Source of the DNA: Diacronema lutheri | Taxonomy: Eukaryota > Haptophyta > Pavlovophyceae > Pavlovales > Pavlovaceae | Assembly: GCA_019448385.1 (NCBI GenBank) | Contig: JAGTXO010000006.1 | Location: 496,001 to 560,000, forward strand | Length of the DNA stretch: 64,000 bases | Direction: 5' to 3' | Shown here: in pieces, positions 11,130-20,488 of the stretch | Layout: the number at the start of each line of letters is the position of its first letter | Position numbering within the stretch: position 1 is the stretch's first letter | Made by a program: the position numbers and the translations under genes | Notes under the pieces: model-generated | The model's database searches: none | What the model saw: the letters and a program-made list of their open reading frames with translations, nothing else | Told to the model about the DNA's origin: nothing

Positions 11130-11727
11130 CCTGAGCGCTTTGCCCTCGCGAGGTGTGGAAGCTCGAGGAACGCACATGGTGCGGCGATGGCGACGGCTGC
11201 GACAACGGCGGCGGACGGGGCGACGGCGACGTCGACGGCGACGTCGACGGCGACGATGATGGCGGCGACGGCGGCGGTGGCGGTGGCGGGCGTGACGGGC
11301 GCGGCAGCGGGCGCGGCGGCGGCGCCCACGCAGGCGGCGGTGGCGCCCGCGCCCGCCACCCCCGCCCGCGGTGCCGGCGGCGCCTCGACCGCTATACGGC
11401 TCGGCCGCGCGTCGACGCCGGCCGGCACGGGCGCCGCCAGGTCGGGCGTGGCTGGCAACGCGCGCCGCGCGCGGCACGCTCGTGCACGGTGCCGCCAACT
11501 GCCGAGCGCACCGCACCAGCCGGCCCGCTCCCGCCGCCGCTCGGATCACGGGCGCTCGCTTCGGCTCGTCGGCACGCGTCACCTGCGGCGGCGGCCAGGG
11601 CGCCATCCGCCCCGGCCTCGCCTCGAGCAGCCCGCGCACGACGCGGCGCGCACGCCCCAGGCCTGCGGGCGCCACCATCGAGGAGTTTTCTCACAAAAAC
11701 TGCCAATCGGCCTACAGCTAGACTCAT
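11130..11727. other. Low-complexity GC-rich stretch without a recognised gene
   Basis: The stretch holds a GACGGC/GTCGAC-type hexanucleotide tract at about 11190-11290 and then Gly/Ala/Pro-coding triplet runs to about 11390. It is open in several frames on both strands, none with recognisable domains. It may be the eroded remainder of the Fanzor-like element or the 3' region of the membrane-protein gene that ends at 11728. Confidence 0.4.
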
Positions 11728-12822
11728 TCAGCCGACGGCTAGGGCGCGTAGCAAATAGAGGCGCACGATGCGGTTGCCGATGCCTCCGAGTGAGAACGCG
11801 ACGAGCACGCGCACGACGCGCACGAGCACGGAGCACGGGTACTGCCGCGAGATGGTTTCCAAACGGTCGGCTGCCGAAGAACGCGGCCGGTTGTACACGT
11901 CGAGCGCGAGCAGATGCACGTTTGTGTTGAGCAGCTCGCAGATGGGCGGCGCGACGATCTGGCACGCGAGGGCCGCGCCCGCGCCGCCAAGGTGCGGTAA
12001 CGCGCGCGACACATGCGGCGCGAGCAGCCGCGGAAGAACGAACGACGCGCCGATCGCGTTCACGTCGCGCGCGCAGAAGAGCGCGAGCGTCCTGCGCCCG
12101 ACCGGCCCAGCGGCACCGGCTCCCTTGCGCGGGTTCGTCATCGCAATGTACGCGTCCTTCTTCAGGCCGCTGAGCATGTTGGCGCCGGTGATTAGCCCGA
12201 GCCGGAGCAGCTCGCCCGCGCGCAGCGTCGCCGAGATGTTTGCCGTGAGGTACGTCACGATATACACGAACGCCGTAAAGTAAAAGTCGCTCCGGAAGAG
12301 CAGTGCGCGCGGCGCTCGCGCGAGCTCGAGGACGCTGGTCCAGAGCTCGAGCGTGGGCGGCGTCTTGTTGGCGAGGCTGCGCGCGACGGCGCCGTCGACG
12401 AGAGCCACGAACGGCGAGACCGCGACTGCGGCTAGGCATCCGCTGAGCACGTCGATGCATAGCCGCGTTGCGAGAGTGCCGCCCGCGACCTTGACCGCGA
12501 TGCCGATCGCCAAGATCGCGATTGCAAAGCCCGCGAGCACCTGAATCGAGCGCATCGCCGCGGAGATGGCCGCTTGCGAGGGCATTGGCACGTCGACCGC
12601 GGGAATCATGCTCGGCTCCGCGGAGGACGTCGACATCGCCAGCCGACCGGCAGTAGGCGTTGCGCGCTGGCTCGTGGGCGCAAACTGCCGCGCGCGCATG
12701 GCTGACGCGCGCGTGTGGCATGTTCGCAACGCGCCATGGCGCGCCGAGCCCGCGTGCGCGCCAACGGCCGTTGGGCAGAAGAGCAGCGTCGCGCACGCGA
12801 ACCCGGCGCGGCGAGCTGGCAT
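11728..12822 (-). CDS. Multi-pass membrane protein of unknown family (364 aa)
   Basis: Residues 1-70 are basic and hydroxylated, like an organelle targeting region. Then follow hydrophobic segments: VLAGFAIAILAIGIAVKVAG, a VLSGCLAAVAVSPFVALVDG stretch, FYFTAFVYIVTYLTANIS, one near ASFVLPRLLAPH, one near the ALACQIVAPPIC stretch, and a final RVVRVLVAFSLGG. Polar signatures between helices (DGAVARSL, KKDAYIAMTNPRKG, ELLNTNVHLLALDVYNRP) suggest a structured carrier or scaffold rather than chance. I do not recognise the family. It is head to head with SDHD, 136 bp between starts, which loosely suggests a mitochondrial role. Confidence 0.75.
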   Translation of the reverse strand: MPARRAGFACATLLFCPTAVGAHAGSARHGALRTCHTRASAMRARQFAPTSQRATPTAGRLAMSTSSAEPSMIPAVDVPMPSQAAISAAMRSIQVLAGFAIAILAIGIAVKVAGGTLATRLCIDVLSGCLAAVAVSPFVALVDGAVARSLANKTPPTLELWTSVLELARAPRALLFRSDFYFTAFVYIVTYLTANISATLRAGELLRLGLITGANMLSGLKKDAYIAMTNPRKGAGAAGPVGRRTLALFCARDVNAIGASFVLPRLLAPHVSRALPHLGGAGAALACQIVAPPICELLNTNVHLLALDVYNRPRSSAADRLETISRQYPCSVLVRVVRVLVAFSLGGIGNRIVRLYLLRALAVG

Positions 12823-12958
12823 TTGTCAGATCGACTTTCGGTTTGCCGCGTCGCGAGGACGAAAAGTCGAAGCGTGAAACGCCCGGCCAATATGTTTTTA
12901 AAAATCTTTTACAATCAGGAAAAAAAACAAGAGAAGAGAATTCTTTCGGCCGAAAAGA
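12823..12958. promoter_or_regulatory. Divergent promoter region with an A-rich patch upstream of SDHD
   Basis: The 136-bp spacer separates the membrane-protein ATG (minus) from the SDHD ATG (plus). Its SDHD-proximal half (about 12890-12955) is unusually A-rich for this genome (TTTTTAAAAATC, then GGAAAAAAAACAAGAG), consistent with an open promoter or 5' UTR. Confidence 0.45.
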
Positions 12959-13366
12959 ATGGCGCTCCTCCTCTGCCGCGTTGTTGATCGTGTGGGGAAC
13001 CGCGCGCGCAGCCGCGCGCTCTCTATCGTCAACGCGGACGAGTCGATGCCGTATTTGAAAGTGTATCACACGCTCAATCTCGCGCTTATTGGCGTGACGC
13101 CGTTCGCGTTTGTCGCGCCGCCGCCGCTCGCATTCCCCATCGACGTCTTTGTGTCGGTCGCCTTCCCGCTGCACGCGCACATCGGGATGAACGCCGTGAT
13201 CTCCGACTACGCGAAGAAGTTTTTGGGCAAAAATGCCGTCCAACCCGCCCGCTTTGGCATGCTTGGCGTGACAGCCATCACCACGCTCGGGCTGCTCAAG
13301 CTCACGTTTACCGGCGCGGGCGTGATCGGCACGATCAAGAGCCTGTGGAAGCCGGCCAAGAAGTGA
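12959..13366 (+). CDS. SDHD: Succinate dehydrogenase membrane anchor subunit D (CybS-like)
   Basis: A 135-residue mitochondrial inner-membrane protein anchoring complex II. Residues about 35-55 hold the CybS start (KVYHTLNLALIGVTPFAFV). Then come the second helix (IDVFVSVAFPLHAHIGMN) with the His pair expected near haem and quinone, the conserved SDY at about residue 81, and a third helix near the C-terminus (VTAITTLGLLKLTFTGAGV). The length fits the family. The N-terminal 25 residues are Arg-rich and look like a mitochondrial presequence. Confidence 0.8.
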   Translation: MALLLCRVVDRVGNRARSRALSIVNADESMPYLKVYHTLNLALIGVTPFAFVAPPPLAFPIDVFVSVAFPLHAHIGMNAVISDYAKKFLGKNAVQPARFGMLGVTAITTLGLLKLTFTGAGVIGTIKSLWKPAKK

Positions 13367-13899
13367 GCGAGCCAATGTGTGTTCGGGGGGTTGGCGGCAG
13401 CGCACGCGCGGCGGCGCGGCTGCGCATCTCTCGGCGCGCGCTTGGCCACCTTCAAGCGATGCACATGCTACAGTTCCGCCTCGCTCTCTCAACCCCTCTC
13501 CCGTGCTCGAGTAGAAGCGGACGATTGCGCGTCACACGATGTCATGTCACGGGAGGAGGCAGTCTGAAATGTACGGGAGCAGAGCGCTCTTTCGCTTGTC
13601 AAAGCAGAGAGCTGGCGCTGCTGCGCGCGTGAGGCGCGGTTGAGTGTCCACGAGGAGGGTGGCGAAGCCTCCTTTGCGACAACCAGCTCGTGCGTTGACC
13701 ACGACGGCCTGCTGCGGCGGCTGCTCTTTTGGCGCGCTGAGCCTGCCAACCGCCCGAGCCGTTTTTGGCGCGCAGCGTAGCGTCGAAGTCGAAGAAGATG
13801 GCGGGCACGCTGGGCGCTGGCTGGCGCGCCATCCAAGGCCACACGGGTCCGCTCACGCACTCATCCGCCATCCGCCACTGCGCCGCTGAGCGCTCGCGT

Positions 13900-14125
13900 C
13901 GCAGGTGCGCGCGCGCGAGCCGATGGTGACGAACAGGCCAGAGGAGCCAAAGTGCCGGAAGTTGATCCGCGCCGTATCGATCGAGCGCTGCGCCTCGACG
14001 CCGGGCGCTTGCTCGCCGAGGCGCTGGTCGAGGATGACGTCGACGATGCCGCCGAGCACAAGCAGTGTCGTAGCCGCGATCGTGTCGCGCAGGATGGCCG
14101 AGGCGCGCGCAGCGTGCGTCCGCTG
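13900..14125 (-). pseudogene. MPV17/PMP22-like exon fragment
   Basis: After a possible splice acceptor (CTAG at 14126-14129 region) the minus strand encodes a helix with the MPV17-family start: ILRDTIAATTLLVLGGIVD, VILDQ, then SIDTARINFRHFGSSGLFV. The family pattern here is a helix, G-D-x-x-x-Q, then D-x-x-R-x-x-R-x-x-x-x-G. The later family blocks (DQ...P and the Trp-Pro...N-F segment) are not found downstream to 13367. It is therefore either a truncated gene copy or one exon of a gene whose other exons I cannot place. The rest of 13367-14160 shows nothing recognisable. Confidence 0.35.
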
Positions 14126-14160
14126 CTAGGCCGGCGCGCTGTGCGCGCGCAGTCGGTACG

Positions 14161-16274
14161 TTACTCAGCGTCGGCTCCTTGCCGCGCCGCCCGCGCGCCC
14201 GCCGCGCCATCAGCCTGCGGCGACCGAGCAGCGGCAGGCTGCGGCGGCAGCTTTTGCGGTGGTCGAGCCGCAGAGGGCTCGCTCGGTTGCCGCGTCACGT
14301 TCCACTCGAAGCCGAGCAAGTTGCCTAGTCGCACGCGTTTGGATGCTGGCTTCGTCTCGGGCCGCTCGCCCGGTATGACGGCCTCGAGCACGGAGAGGAC
14401 CGCGTTCGCGACGGCGGACGAGCTCCGCGCGACCGCGCGCTGCCACGCGGGCGCCGGCTTTGAGACCGCGGCGTCGGACGAGTCGTTGCCGTCGTCGGCC
14501 GAGAAGACAACGGTCGTAACGGACGTTCGGTTGATCCCGTAACGGCCTGTGCTCATGTCGGCGAGCGTCGTCGAGGTGCGGTCGGCGAGGTCCTCGGCAA
14601 CTGCCGAAGCGTACTCGGCGATTTCGTCAAGCGCGGCGACGGCCGCGTCGCACTTGGCCGAGATGTCGAGGACGGTCGCGTTCTCGACGGACTTGAGCGC
14701 GTTGGACGCGTTCTCGAGCATCGCGTCTGCTGTCGCGAGCACCGAGCTGCGAGCGCGGCAAGCGGCACGCGGCGGCGCCGGCCGCGGGACAGGCGCGGAC
14801 GGTGTTGGGAGCCGCGTGGGGTGTGAGGGCGCGCAGGGCGGCCGTGCCGGGCACGCAGGCGTGCGCGCCGGCGCGCGCCGCCGCCGCGCGCACGCGCACA
14901 CGCGCGCCGCACCGCAGAGCTTCATTCTTGGGCGCGAGCGCGGCGTCCGACGGTGCTTCGAGGTCCTTGTACGCGTCACGCGTGCCCTTCATCGCCGTGC
15001 GGATTGTCTGCAGCGCGCCTTCGACGCGCGTCGAGATCTCGGCGACGGTCGACGTCGCGAGCAACTTGGCCGCGGAGCCCGTCGACTCGGCGGCGAGCTC
15101 GAGCGAGCGCATTGTCGCGTTGACCGAGCCAGCGGCGGCCTGGAGCGGGCGGCGGAAGCGCTCGCGCTGCTCCGCTTGCAGCACCTCCCATTCGCGCGCC
15201 GCCGAGCTGCCGGCGGCGCGAGGCAGGAAGGGGGTGCGGGGGCGCGGGGCGGGGGGGGGGGGGGGGGGGGGGCGGGATGTGAGTGGAGAAAGCAGGGGGG
15301 GGGCGGGATGTGATTGGAGAAAGCAGGGGGGGGGGGGGGGGGGGGGCGGGATGTGAGTGGAGAAAGCAGGGGGGGGGGGGGGGGGTGTGAGTGGAGAAAG
15401 CAGGGGGGGGGGGGGGGGGGATGTGAGTGGAGAAAGCAGGGGGGGGGGGGGGGGGGGGATGTGAGTGGAGAAAGCAGGGGGGGGGGGGCGGGATGTGAGT
15501 GGAGAAAGCAGGGGGGGGCGGGATGTGAGTGGAGAAAGCGGCGTGCACAGGCGGCTCGCACTCCGCGCAGCGACGGCGCTCGATGCGCGGCGGCGTAATC
15601 GCACTCGCACGGTGCGCGCCATTGCGCGCACTTGCTGAAGGTCTTGAGCATCTTTGGGAAGGCCTGGCTGAGGACAAATTTGGTGACAAACGATGGTACA
15701 CTCGCTTTAAGCTCGACCTCGCAGCCGTACGACACCTTGGTACTGCCGTCGCCCAGGTCGGTGAGGCGCCAGCCGCCCACGTTGGACTCGATCAGCGACG
15801 AGCCGTTCAGCGTCCACAGCACCGATTTGTCCTTGACGCTCTCCACGTCGAGCGCGTACCGCATGCCAAATCCCATCACCTTCGCTCACCGCGCAGCGGC
15901 GCACGCACGGCGGTCGTGCATGAGTCGTGCATGAGTCGTGCATGAGCGCGCACGCGCGCGTGCGCGCGCGGTCGCGCGCTGGACGGCTGCCAACCGATCG
16001 CTCGGCGAGCGAGGCGTCGTGCGGATGGCGACGTGGTGACGGCAGCCGCCGCACGTGCACGCGCGCGCTCTGCGCGCACGGGCTTGTGAATAAACTCGAC
16101 GGTCGTCGCCTCCTTGCGCCCGCCCTTCTTTCCTTGGTGGAGCACTTGCACCGCCTGGTACTCGCCCGGCCAGATCTCCTTGTACCGCGAGTAGTTTGCG
16201 AGCATGTCGTAAAGGTGGTGCGCAGGCACGGGCACGATGACCTCTTTGGTCACCGTTGCCCGCGAGCCAGCCAT
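14161..16274 (-). CDS. SRPBCC/START-like (coenzyme Q-binding/cyclase type) protein with helical C-terminus
   Basis: Residues 1-150 form a steroidogenic-acute-regulatory/polyketide-cyclase-like fold. A first strand KEVIVPVPAHHLYDMLAN leads to YSRYKEIWPG; later come RYALDVESV, VLWTLNGSSLIESNVGGW and STKVSYGCEVELKASVP. This fold binds hydrophobic ligands. Residues 165-320 are a long Ala/Ser-rich helical region reminiscent of chloroplast SRPBCC proteins with apolipoprotein-like tails. Exons: 16274-16080, 15879-15632, 15206-14913, 14746-14161; phases 0, 2 and 2 close, giving 440 residues. The second intron carries the G/C minisatellite at 15250. The exact ligand cannot be told from the sequence. 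Confidence 0.8.
15250..15536. repeat. Intronic minisatellite: eight G-run units around GATGTGAGTGGAGAAAGCA
   Basis: Eight or so copies of GGGATGTGAGTGGAGAAAGCAG alternate with pure guanine runs of 7 to about 24 bases. The array sits in the intron 15207-15631 of the SRPBCC gene. In the transcript sense it reads as C runs with CTTTCTCCACTCACATCC units, so it is pyrimidine-rich just before the splice acceptor. The plus strand has strong G-quadruplex potential. Lengths of G runs are probably unreliable in assembly. Confidence 0.95.
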
Positions 16275-16568
16275 GTGCACGCGCGCCGGCGCTCGGAGGC
16301 GCGCCACGCGCGAGTGCAAGTGCGCGCCGCCCAGCCGCCCCGGTGCTCTGTGTGCATGCGCGGCGGTGGTGCCCGCCGCGATGAGCACCCGCAGCGCCCA
16401 GCTGCCGGCGCGTCCCCTCCACGCCATCCTGCGCACCGTCCCCCGCCAAACGCGCGAGGGTTGACAGGCGCAAATTGCAGGTCAAAGCCGCCAAGTTGGT
16501 TTTTAAACGCGCCCGTCGACGGTGGCGGTGGGGCTGGCCGCGCGGTAACGGACCGGGGTTCGGGCGCG
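16275..16568. promoter_or_regulatory. Divergent promoter region, SRPBCC gene / EFHB
   Basis: 294 bp lie between the two start codons. No repeat, TATA-like element or ORF with recognisable content is seen. It should hold both 5' UTRs and either two promoters or one shared promoter. Confidence 0.4.
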
Positions 16569-18186
16569 ATGCACGGCGTCAGCGCGGTTGCACGGCCAAA
16601 GGACCGGATGCCGCAGCTCCCGGCGGCGGGAGTGACGCTGTTCGTGCCCAACGAATCGACCGCGCATTCGATGCACCCAACCCCGCCGCCGCCCACGCCC
16701 GACGAGATGGCGCGGTGGCGCAAGTCGACGATTCACGCGCCGGGCAGCGCGTCCAAGCACCCAGGGTACGCGGGGGACACGGACCACCTGCGCGTGCAGG
16801 TATACGGGAAGCGCTCGGACGATGGGATCGGCGTGCAGGACCTGATGCAGACTGCGCCAAAGTCGTACCTCATCGAGCGCGCGCTCGAGAAGAAGGAGGC
16901 GGTGTACCACTCGTCCAAGCAGGAGCCGCTCGGCGTGTCGCGCACGCTCGGGCACGAGCTGCCTGCCAAGCTAGCGAGCGGCGAGGCACCATTTGGCAAG
17001 GGCACGCCGCACAACTATTTTGGCCTCGCGGCCAAGACGCTCCTCGCGCCTGTCGAGCCGCTGGAGAACATGTCGGACGCGGTGCGCGAGCAGTACAAGA
17101 AGAGCCACGCGGCCTTCATGCCGGGCGAGCAGAGGCGGCGCAACTACACGTGGGATACGGCGCAAGGGAGCGTTGACCCCGCCGTCTTCCGCTTCGGCAA
17201 GCCCGGCGACGCGACCGAGCACAACGCCATCTACTACGCCCTCCACCCTGCGCATGACCCGTATGTGCCCCAGCCGCCGACGATCGTCGCCAAGGAGCTC
17301 GAGGACTTCAAGGAGATGACGACGGAGGCGCTGGGCAAGCCGCGGCCAATCGGGCATGGTGACAACGCCAAGCCGCCGCCCGACGCCGGCTTCGGCCTGC
17401 CCTCCAAGCGCAAGGGCGACGGCGAGTGGAACGCGCGACAGTGCCTCGAGGGCGATTACGCGCTTGACGCGCAGCGGCCGGACGTCGACCTCGGCCAGGC
17501 GATCCGGCCAGGCTGGAGGAACTTGCCGCCGCCCGACGACCGTGCGTTCGGCGTCCCCAACGTGCGCACTGACGTATCTGCGCCCCTCGTCCGCTCCGTC
17601 GCCGACCACCAGGTGCGCTTGCGCGCGCGCGCGCGCGCCGCTCGCGCGCGGCGCGTCGTCGCGTGCGCAACGCGGTGGTGTTCATGCGTGCGCTGCGCTG
17701 GCGTGCCGCCCTGCGCCGTGCTGCCGCTCTACCGCGCAGAACTACGGTAACGAACCGAGCGGGGGCGAGGTGATCGCGCCATCGCACTTCTCGCAGCTCG
17801 ACATCAACGAGGGCGATTTCCTCAAGGCGCAGTCGTTGGAGCAGGTGCGCCCTCTTGCACTCTCCATCGTCTCTCTCAGCTTTCTTCGCTGTCGGTCCCG
17901 TCCGCCGTGCCCGCCCCACCCCCCCCCCCCCTTCCCGCGCGCTTCCCTCCGCACCCGCTGCACCCCGCCTCCCTCCGCTTCTGCTCATCGGCCCCTCCCC
18001 ATCTCCCTTCCCTTGGGGTGATTTTTTGTTGCGCGTGGCGCCGCGCAGATCAAGTCGCTCTTCCACGCCATCAACACGCCGTTCGGCGACGACGTGCTCG
18101 AGCACGTCTACGCGCAGGTGGCCGCGGAGGACGAGGGGCATGTTTCAATTGCCTCGTTCCGCGCTGCGCTTTTCGACAGGCTGTAG
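16569..18186 (+). CDS. EFHB: EF-hand family member B (EFHB/CFAP21), axonemal microtubule inner protein
   Basis: A 428-residue protein of ciliary and flagellar doublet microtubules. Family features visible: a long Pro-rich extended region with short conserved anchors (NYFGLAAKTLLAP, PGWRNLP, DRAFGVPNVRTDVSAP, RSVADH), then NYGNE with SHFSQLDINEGDF and a C-terminal degenerate EF-hand-like segment. Exons 16569-17612, 17740-17844 and 18049-18186 are all phase 0. It implies the organism is flagellated. It ends only 9 bp from the stop of the opposing prolyl hydroxylase gene. I place the family with good confidence from motif order, though it is shorter than the human protein. Confidence 0.8.
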
Positions 18187-18195
18187 CCCACTCAG

Positions 18196-19203
18196 CTAGC
18201 GGGCGCTGGGAGGCGGCGGCGCTTGCACACCAGTGCACGCTCGCTCGCGCGCGGCCATGAAATCTCCCGTGTGCACCCATAGGTTGGCCGAGAGCTTGAG
18301 CGCCGAGCCGGCGGCGCCGAGGACGGGCTCGGCGGCGTGCACGGTGCGCAGGTCGACGACCGTCGGGCTGTCACTCAGCGTCGACGGCCAGAGCGCAGCG
18401 CGGCCTTTCTTTGGCGCGATCGAGAGGCCGAGCCGCGGGAAGGTCGTGTGCCCGCCTTCGAGATTCTCAGTCAAATAGAGAAAGAGCGTGATCGCGCGCG
18501 GGCCGCACGGCAGCGCTCGCTGCTCGGGGACGTAATCGCTGTGCAGCCGGTAATAATCGCCCTGCTCGTACCGCAGCAGCTGCAGCGGCTCGCAGCTTCC
18601 GCGAGGCACGCGGAGTAGCGCCTGAGCGCGCGAGAGCACGCGCTCGACAGCGCTCTCATTCCAGCAGCCATCCGCGCACCACTGCGTCGCGCTCCGACGG
18701 TGCTCGGACACGACGGGATTGACCATGCCGGTGGGCGTGCCCGCACCCCCGCTCTGCGAGCTGACAAAGTGCGAGCCGCCGTCACGGTTGGCGATGGCGA
18801 CAAGCGCGTCCGCCTCCTCCGCGCTGAGGAACGCGTCGAGCACGACGACCCACGGCTCGCGCGACAGCACGCGCGGCGCGTACTCGCCAAGCGCTTCGAT
18901 GCGGGCAAACGTGCGGTTAATGTCACCCGGCGCGACGGCCGGGAGCGCGCGCGGGTCGAGCGCGCAGCGCCGCTCGGCGGACGCCCAATCGCACGAGCCA
19001 CAGCTCGCGGCGCACGACACCTTCATGTGCCGCGGATTCGCCTCGCACTCGCCCGCGACGGCCCACGCGCCGCACTCATCCGACATGTCCGCGCATGCGT
19101 CATCACCCGCGCCCACCGTCGCCGGGGCGAAGGCCGAGCGCTGGAGCGCGAGCGCCGGCGCGAGCAACGCGACCACGAGTCGCGCGATGGCACGACCAAG
19201 CAT
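18196..19203 (-). CDS. Secreted prolyl 4-hydroxylase with N-terminal ShKT domain
   Basis: A 335-residue Fe(II)/2-oxoglutarate dioxygenase. Residues 1-20 are a signal peptide (VVALLAPALALQ). Residues about 36-70 are a six-cysteine ShKT domain (CADMSDECGAWAVAGEC then CAASCGSC). The catalytic double-stranded beta-helix follows: WVVVLDAFLSAEEADAL, RYEQGDYYRLHSDYVPE with the metal ligands His and Asp at about 221-223, a Phe-Leu-Tyr-Leu strand with GGHTTFP, the distal His in TVHAAEPV, and a Lys in SALKLSANLWVHT for 2-oxoglutarate. It probably modifies cell-wall or scale hydroxyproline proteins in the ER/Golgi (inference). No intron. Confidence 0.92.
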   Translation of the reverse strand: MLGRAIARLVVALLAPALALQRSAFAPATVGAGDDACADMSDECGAWAVAGECEANPRHMKVSCAASCGSCDWASAERRCALDPRALPAVAPGDINRTFARIEALGEYAPRVLSREPWVVVLDAFLSAEEADALVAIANRDGGSHFVSSQSGGAGTPTGMVNPVVSEHRRSATQWCADGCWNESAVERVLSRAQALLRVPRGSCEPLQLLRYEQGDYYRLHSDYVPEQRALPCGPRAITLFLYLTENLEGGHTTFPRLGLSIAPKKGRAALWPSTLSDSPTVVDLRTVHAAEPVLGAAGSALKLSANLWVHTGDFMAARERACTGVQAPPPPSAR

Positions 19204-19320
19204 CGTGAGTAGGAGCCTGGGTAATTGAGTATAATATGGTTGACCCGCCTGTAAGCGTCGTTAGTATACTATGAGGACTTATACGCCCATAGGACAGGTA
19301 AAAGACGAGGGGCAACGGTC
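19204..19320. promoter_or_regulatory. Divergent promoter region with TATA-like sequences
   Basis: The 117-bp spacer separates the prolyl hydroxylase ATG (19203, minus) from the RCC1 gene ATG (19321, plus). It contains GAGTATAATATGG near 19227 and TTAGTATACTATG near 19261, which stand out in this GC-rich genome and could be TATA elements, one for each direction. Confidence 0.4.
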
Positions 19321-20236
19321 ATGGCGTCGGAACCTCGCGAATTCGCCTCCGCTGAGCGCTCGTGGGAGCAGCTCTCGTGCTCAGAGACACATTGTGTCGC
19401 GCTGCGAGAGGGCGTGGCATACACGTGGCCTATTTCGCGCGCGGGCAACCGCTTTGGACAGCTTTGCCGTGGCACGGCCGCGCGCGACGTGGACGTCGAG
19501 GCGACGGACGCCAGCGCCGCGCCGGTGCCGTTTGACGGGCGTGTCGTCGCCGTCGCGGCGGGCGGGCGAAAGGACGGCGGGCACACGGCACTCGTCGGCG
19601 AGGATGGGAGTGTATGGATGTGCGGCTGCGACCGCTGGCAGCAGCTTGGCCTTTCGGGCGCAGGCGGCGCGGGGAACGCTGCAGGGTACACGTGGTAGGC
19701 GCCAGGCCGTGCGATGCCAGAACTTGTTCACGCATGCGCGGCTTAGAGCCATACGGGCGCGCCGCGCGTGCCACCAATCGACGTGCGCGCTCGCGCACCC
19801 GCACGCTTCGCCCCCGCGCGCACGCAGGCGCGACGGCCGCATCTGGCAGCCGACGGCGCAGCGCGTCACAGCACTCGCCGGCGCGCGTGTGCGTGCAGTC
19901 GCGCTGGGCGCGGACCATTCGCTCGCGCTTGGCGAGAATGAGCGCGACGTCTACTCGTGGGGCCGCGGAGAGGCGGGGCAGCTCGGTGACGGCAAGCCGT
20001 TTGTGCGCGCGCCCACTTTCGCGCGCGAGCTGTGCGCCGCCGCGCCCTCACAGCGCGCGCACGCGATCGCCGCGCTTGGCGACTGCTCGGCGGTCGCGCT
20101 ACGGCCCGCCGAGGTCAGCAGCGCCGATTCAGGCCCGCCCGCCTCGGCTTCGCCCATTTTCGCCTTCGCCGGCCGGTGCGCGCTGGTGCGATCGCAGCTC
20201 GCGGCGGCGCTCGGCGCTGCAGCGACCGTCCGCTGA
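19321..20236 (+). CDS. RCC1-repeat protein (260 aa)
   Basis: Exons 19321-19694 and 19828-20236 join in phase 2 at a Trp codon. Typical RCC1 blade motifs are visible: ETHCVALREG, VVAVAAGG, HTALVGEDGSVWMCGC with WQQLGL, then RVRAVALGADHSLALGEN with VYSWGRGEAGQLG. Only about three or four blades are present, fewer than the seven of a full propeller. It may be a minimal homologue of the SERGEF/ATS1 type, or act as an oligomer. No Ran-binding assignment can be made from sequence. Confidence 0.85.
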
Positions 20237-20488
20237 CGTGCGCGCGCATGCCCTCGCCCGGGCGGGCGCCAGTCTAAGCGCGCTGTGGGTGCGCCGCAGC
20301 CCTCGCGAGTTCGCCCACGGCGCCGACGACGCCCACGGCGCCGAGAACGCCCTCGGCGCAGCTCGGCGCATTGCAGCTGCTCGGCAGTGGCCCAGTGCTC
20401 AACTTTTATGTCTCTTTTTAAAAAGCTCGGCGCATTGCATCTACTTGCATCGCCATTTATTTTTTTTGTACGCATACACGGCGGCGCA
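20237..20488. other. Spacer upstream of FPPS with a 16-bp direct repeat
   Basis: The 252-bp spacer contains GC-rich GGCGCCGA-type repeats (about 20315-20360). A 16-bp direct repeat AGCTCGGCGCATTGCA occurs at 20360-20375 and 20424-20439. A T/A-rich patch follows at 20440-20470, just before the FPPS start, likely the promoter or 5' UTR. Confidence 0.5.

Noticed and set aside
11190-11390. CRISPR-like or satellite array
   Set aside because: It is a simple GAC/GGC hexanucleotide tract without unique spacers or a constant repeat.
15250-15600. Gly-rich (plus) or Pro-rich (minus) repeat proteins
   Set aside because: They are translations of an intronic G-run array; conserved SRPBCC exons on both sides splice across it in matching phase.
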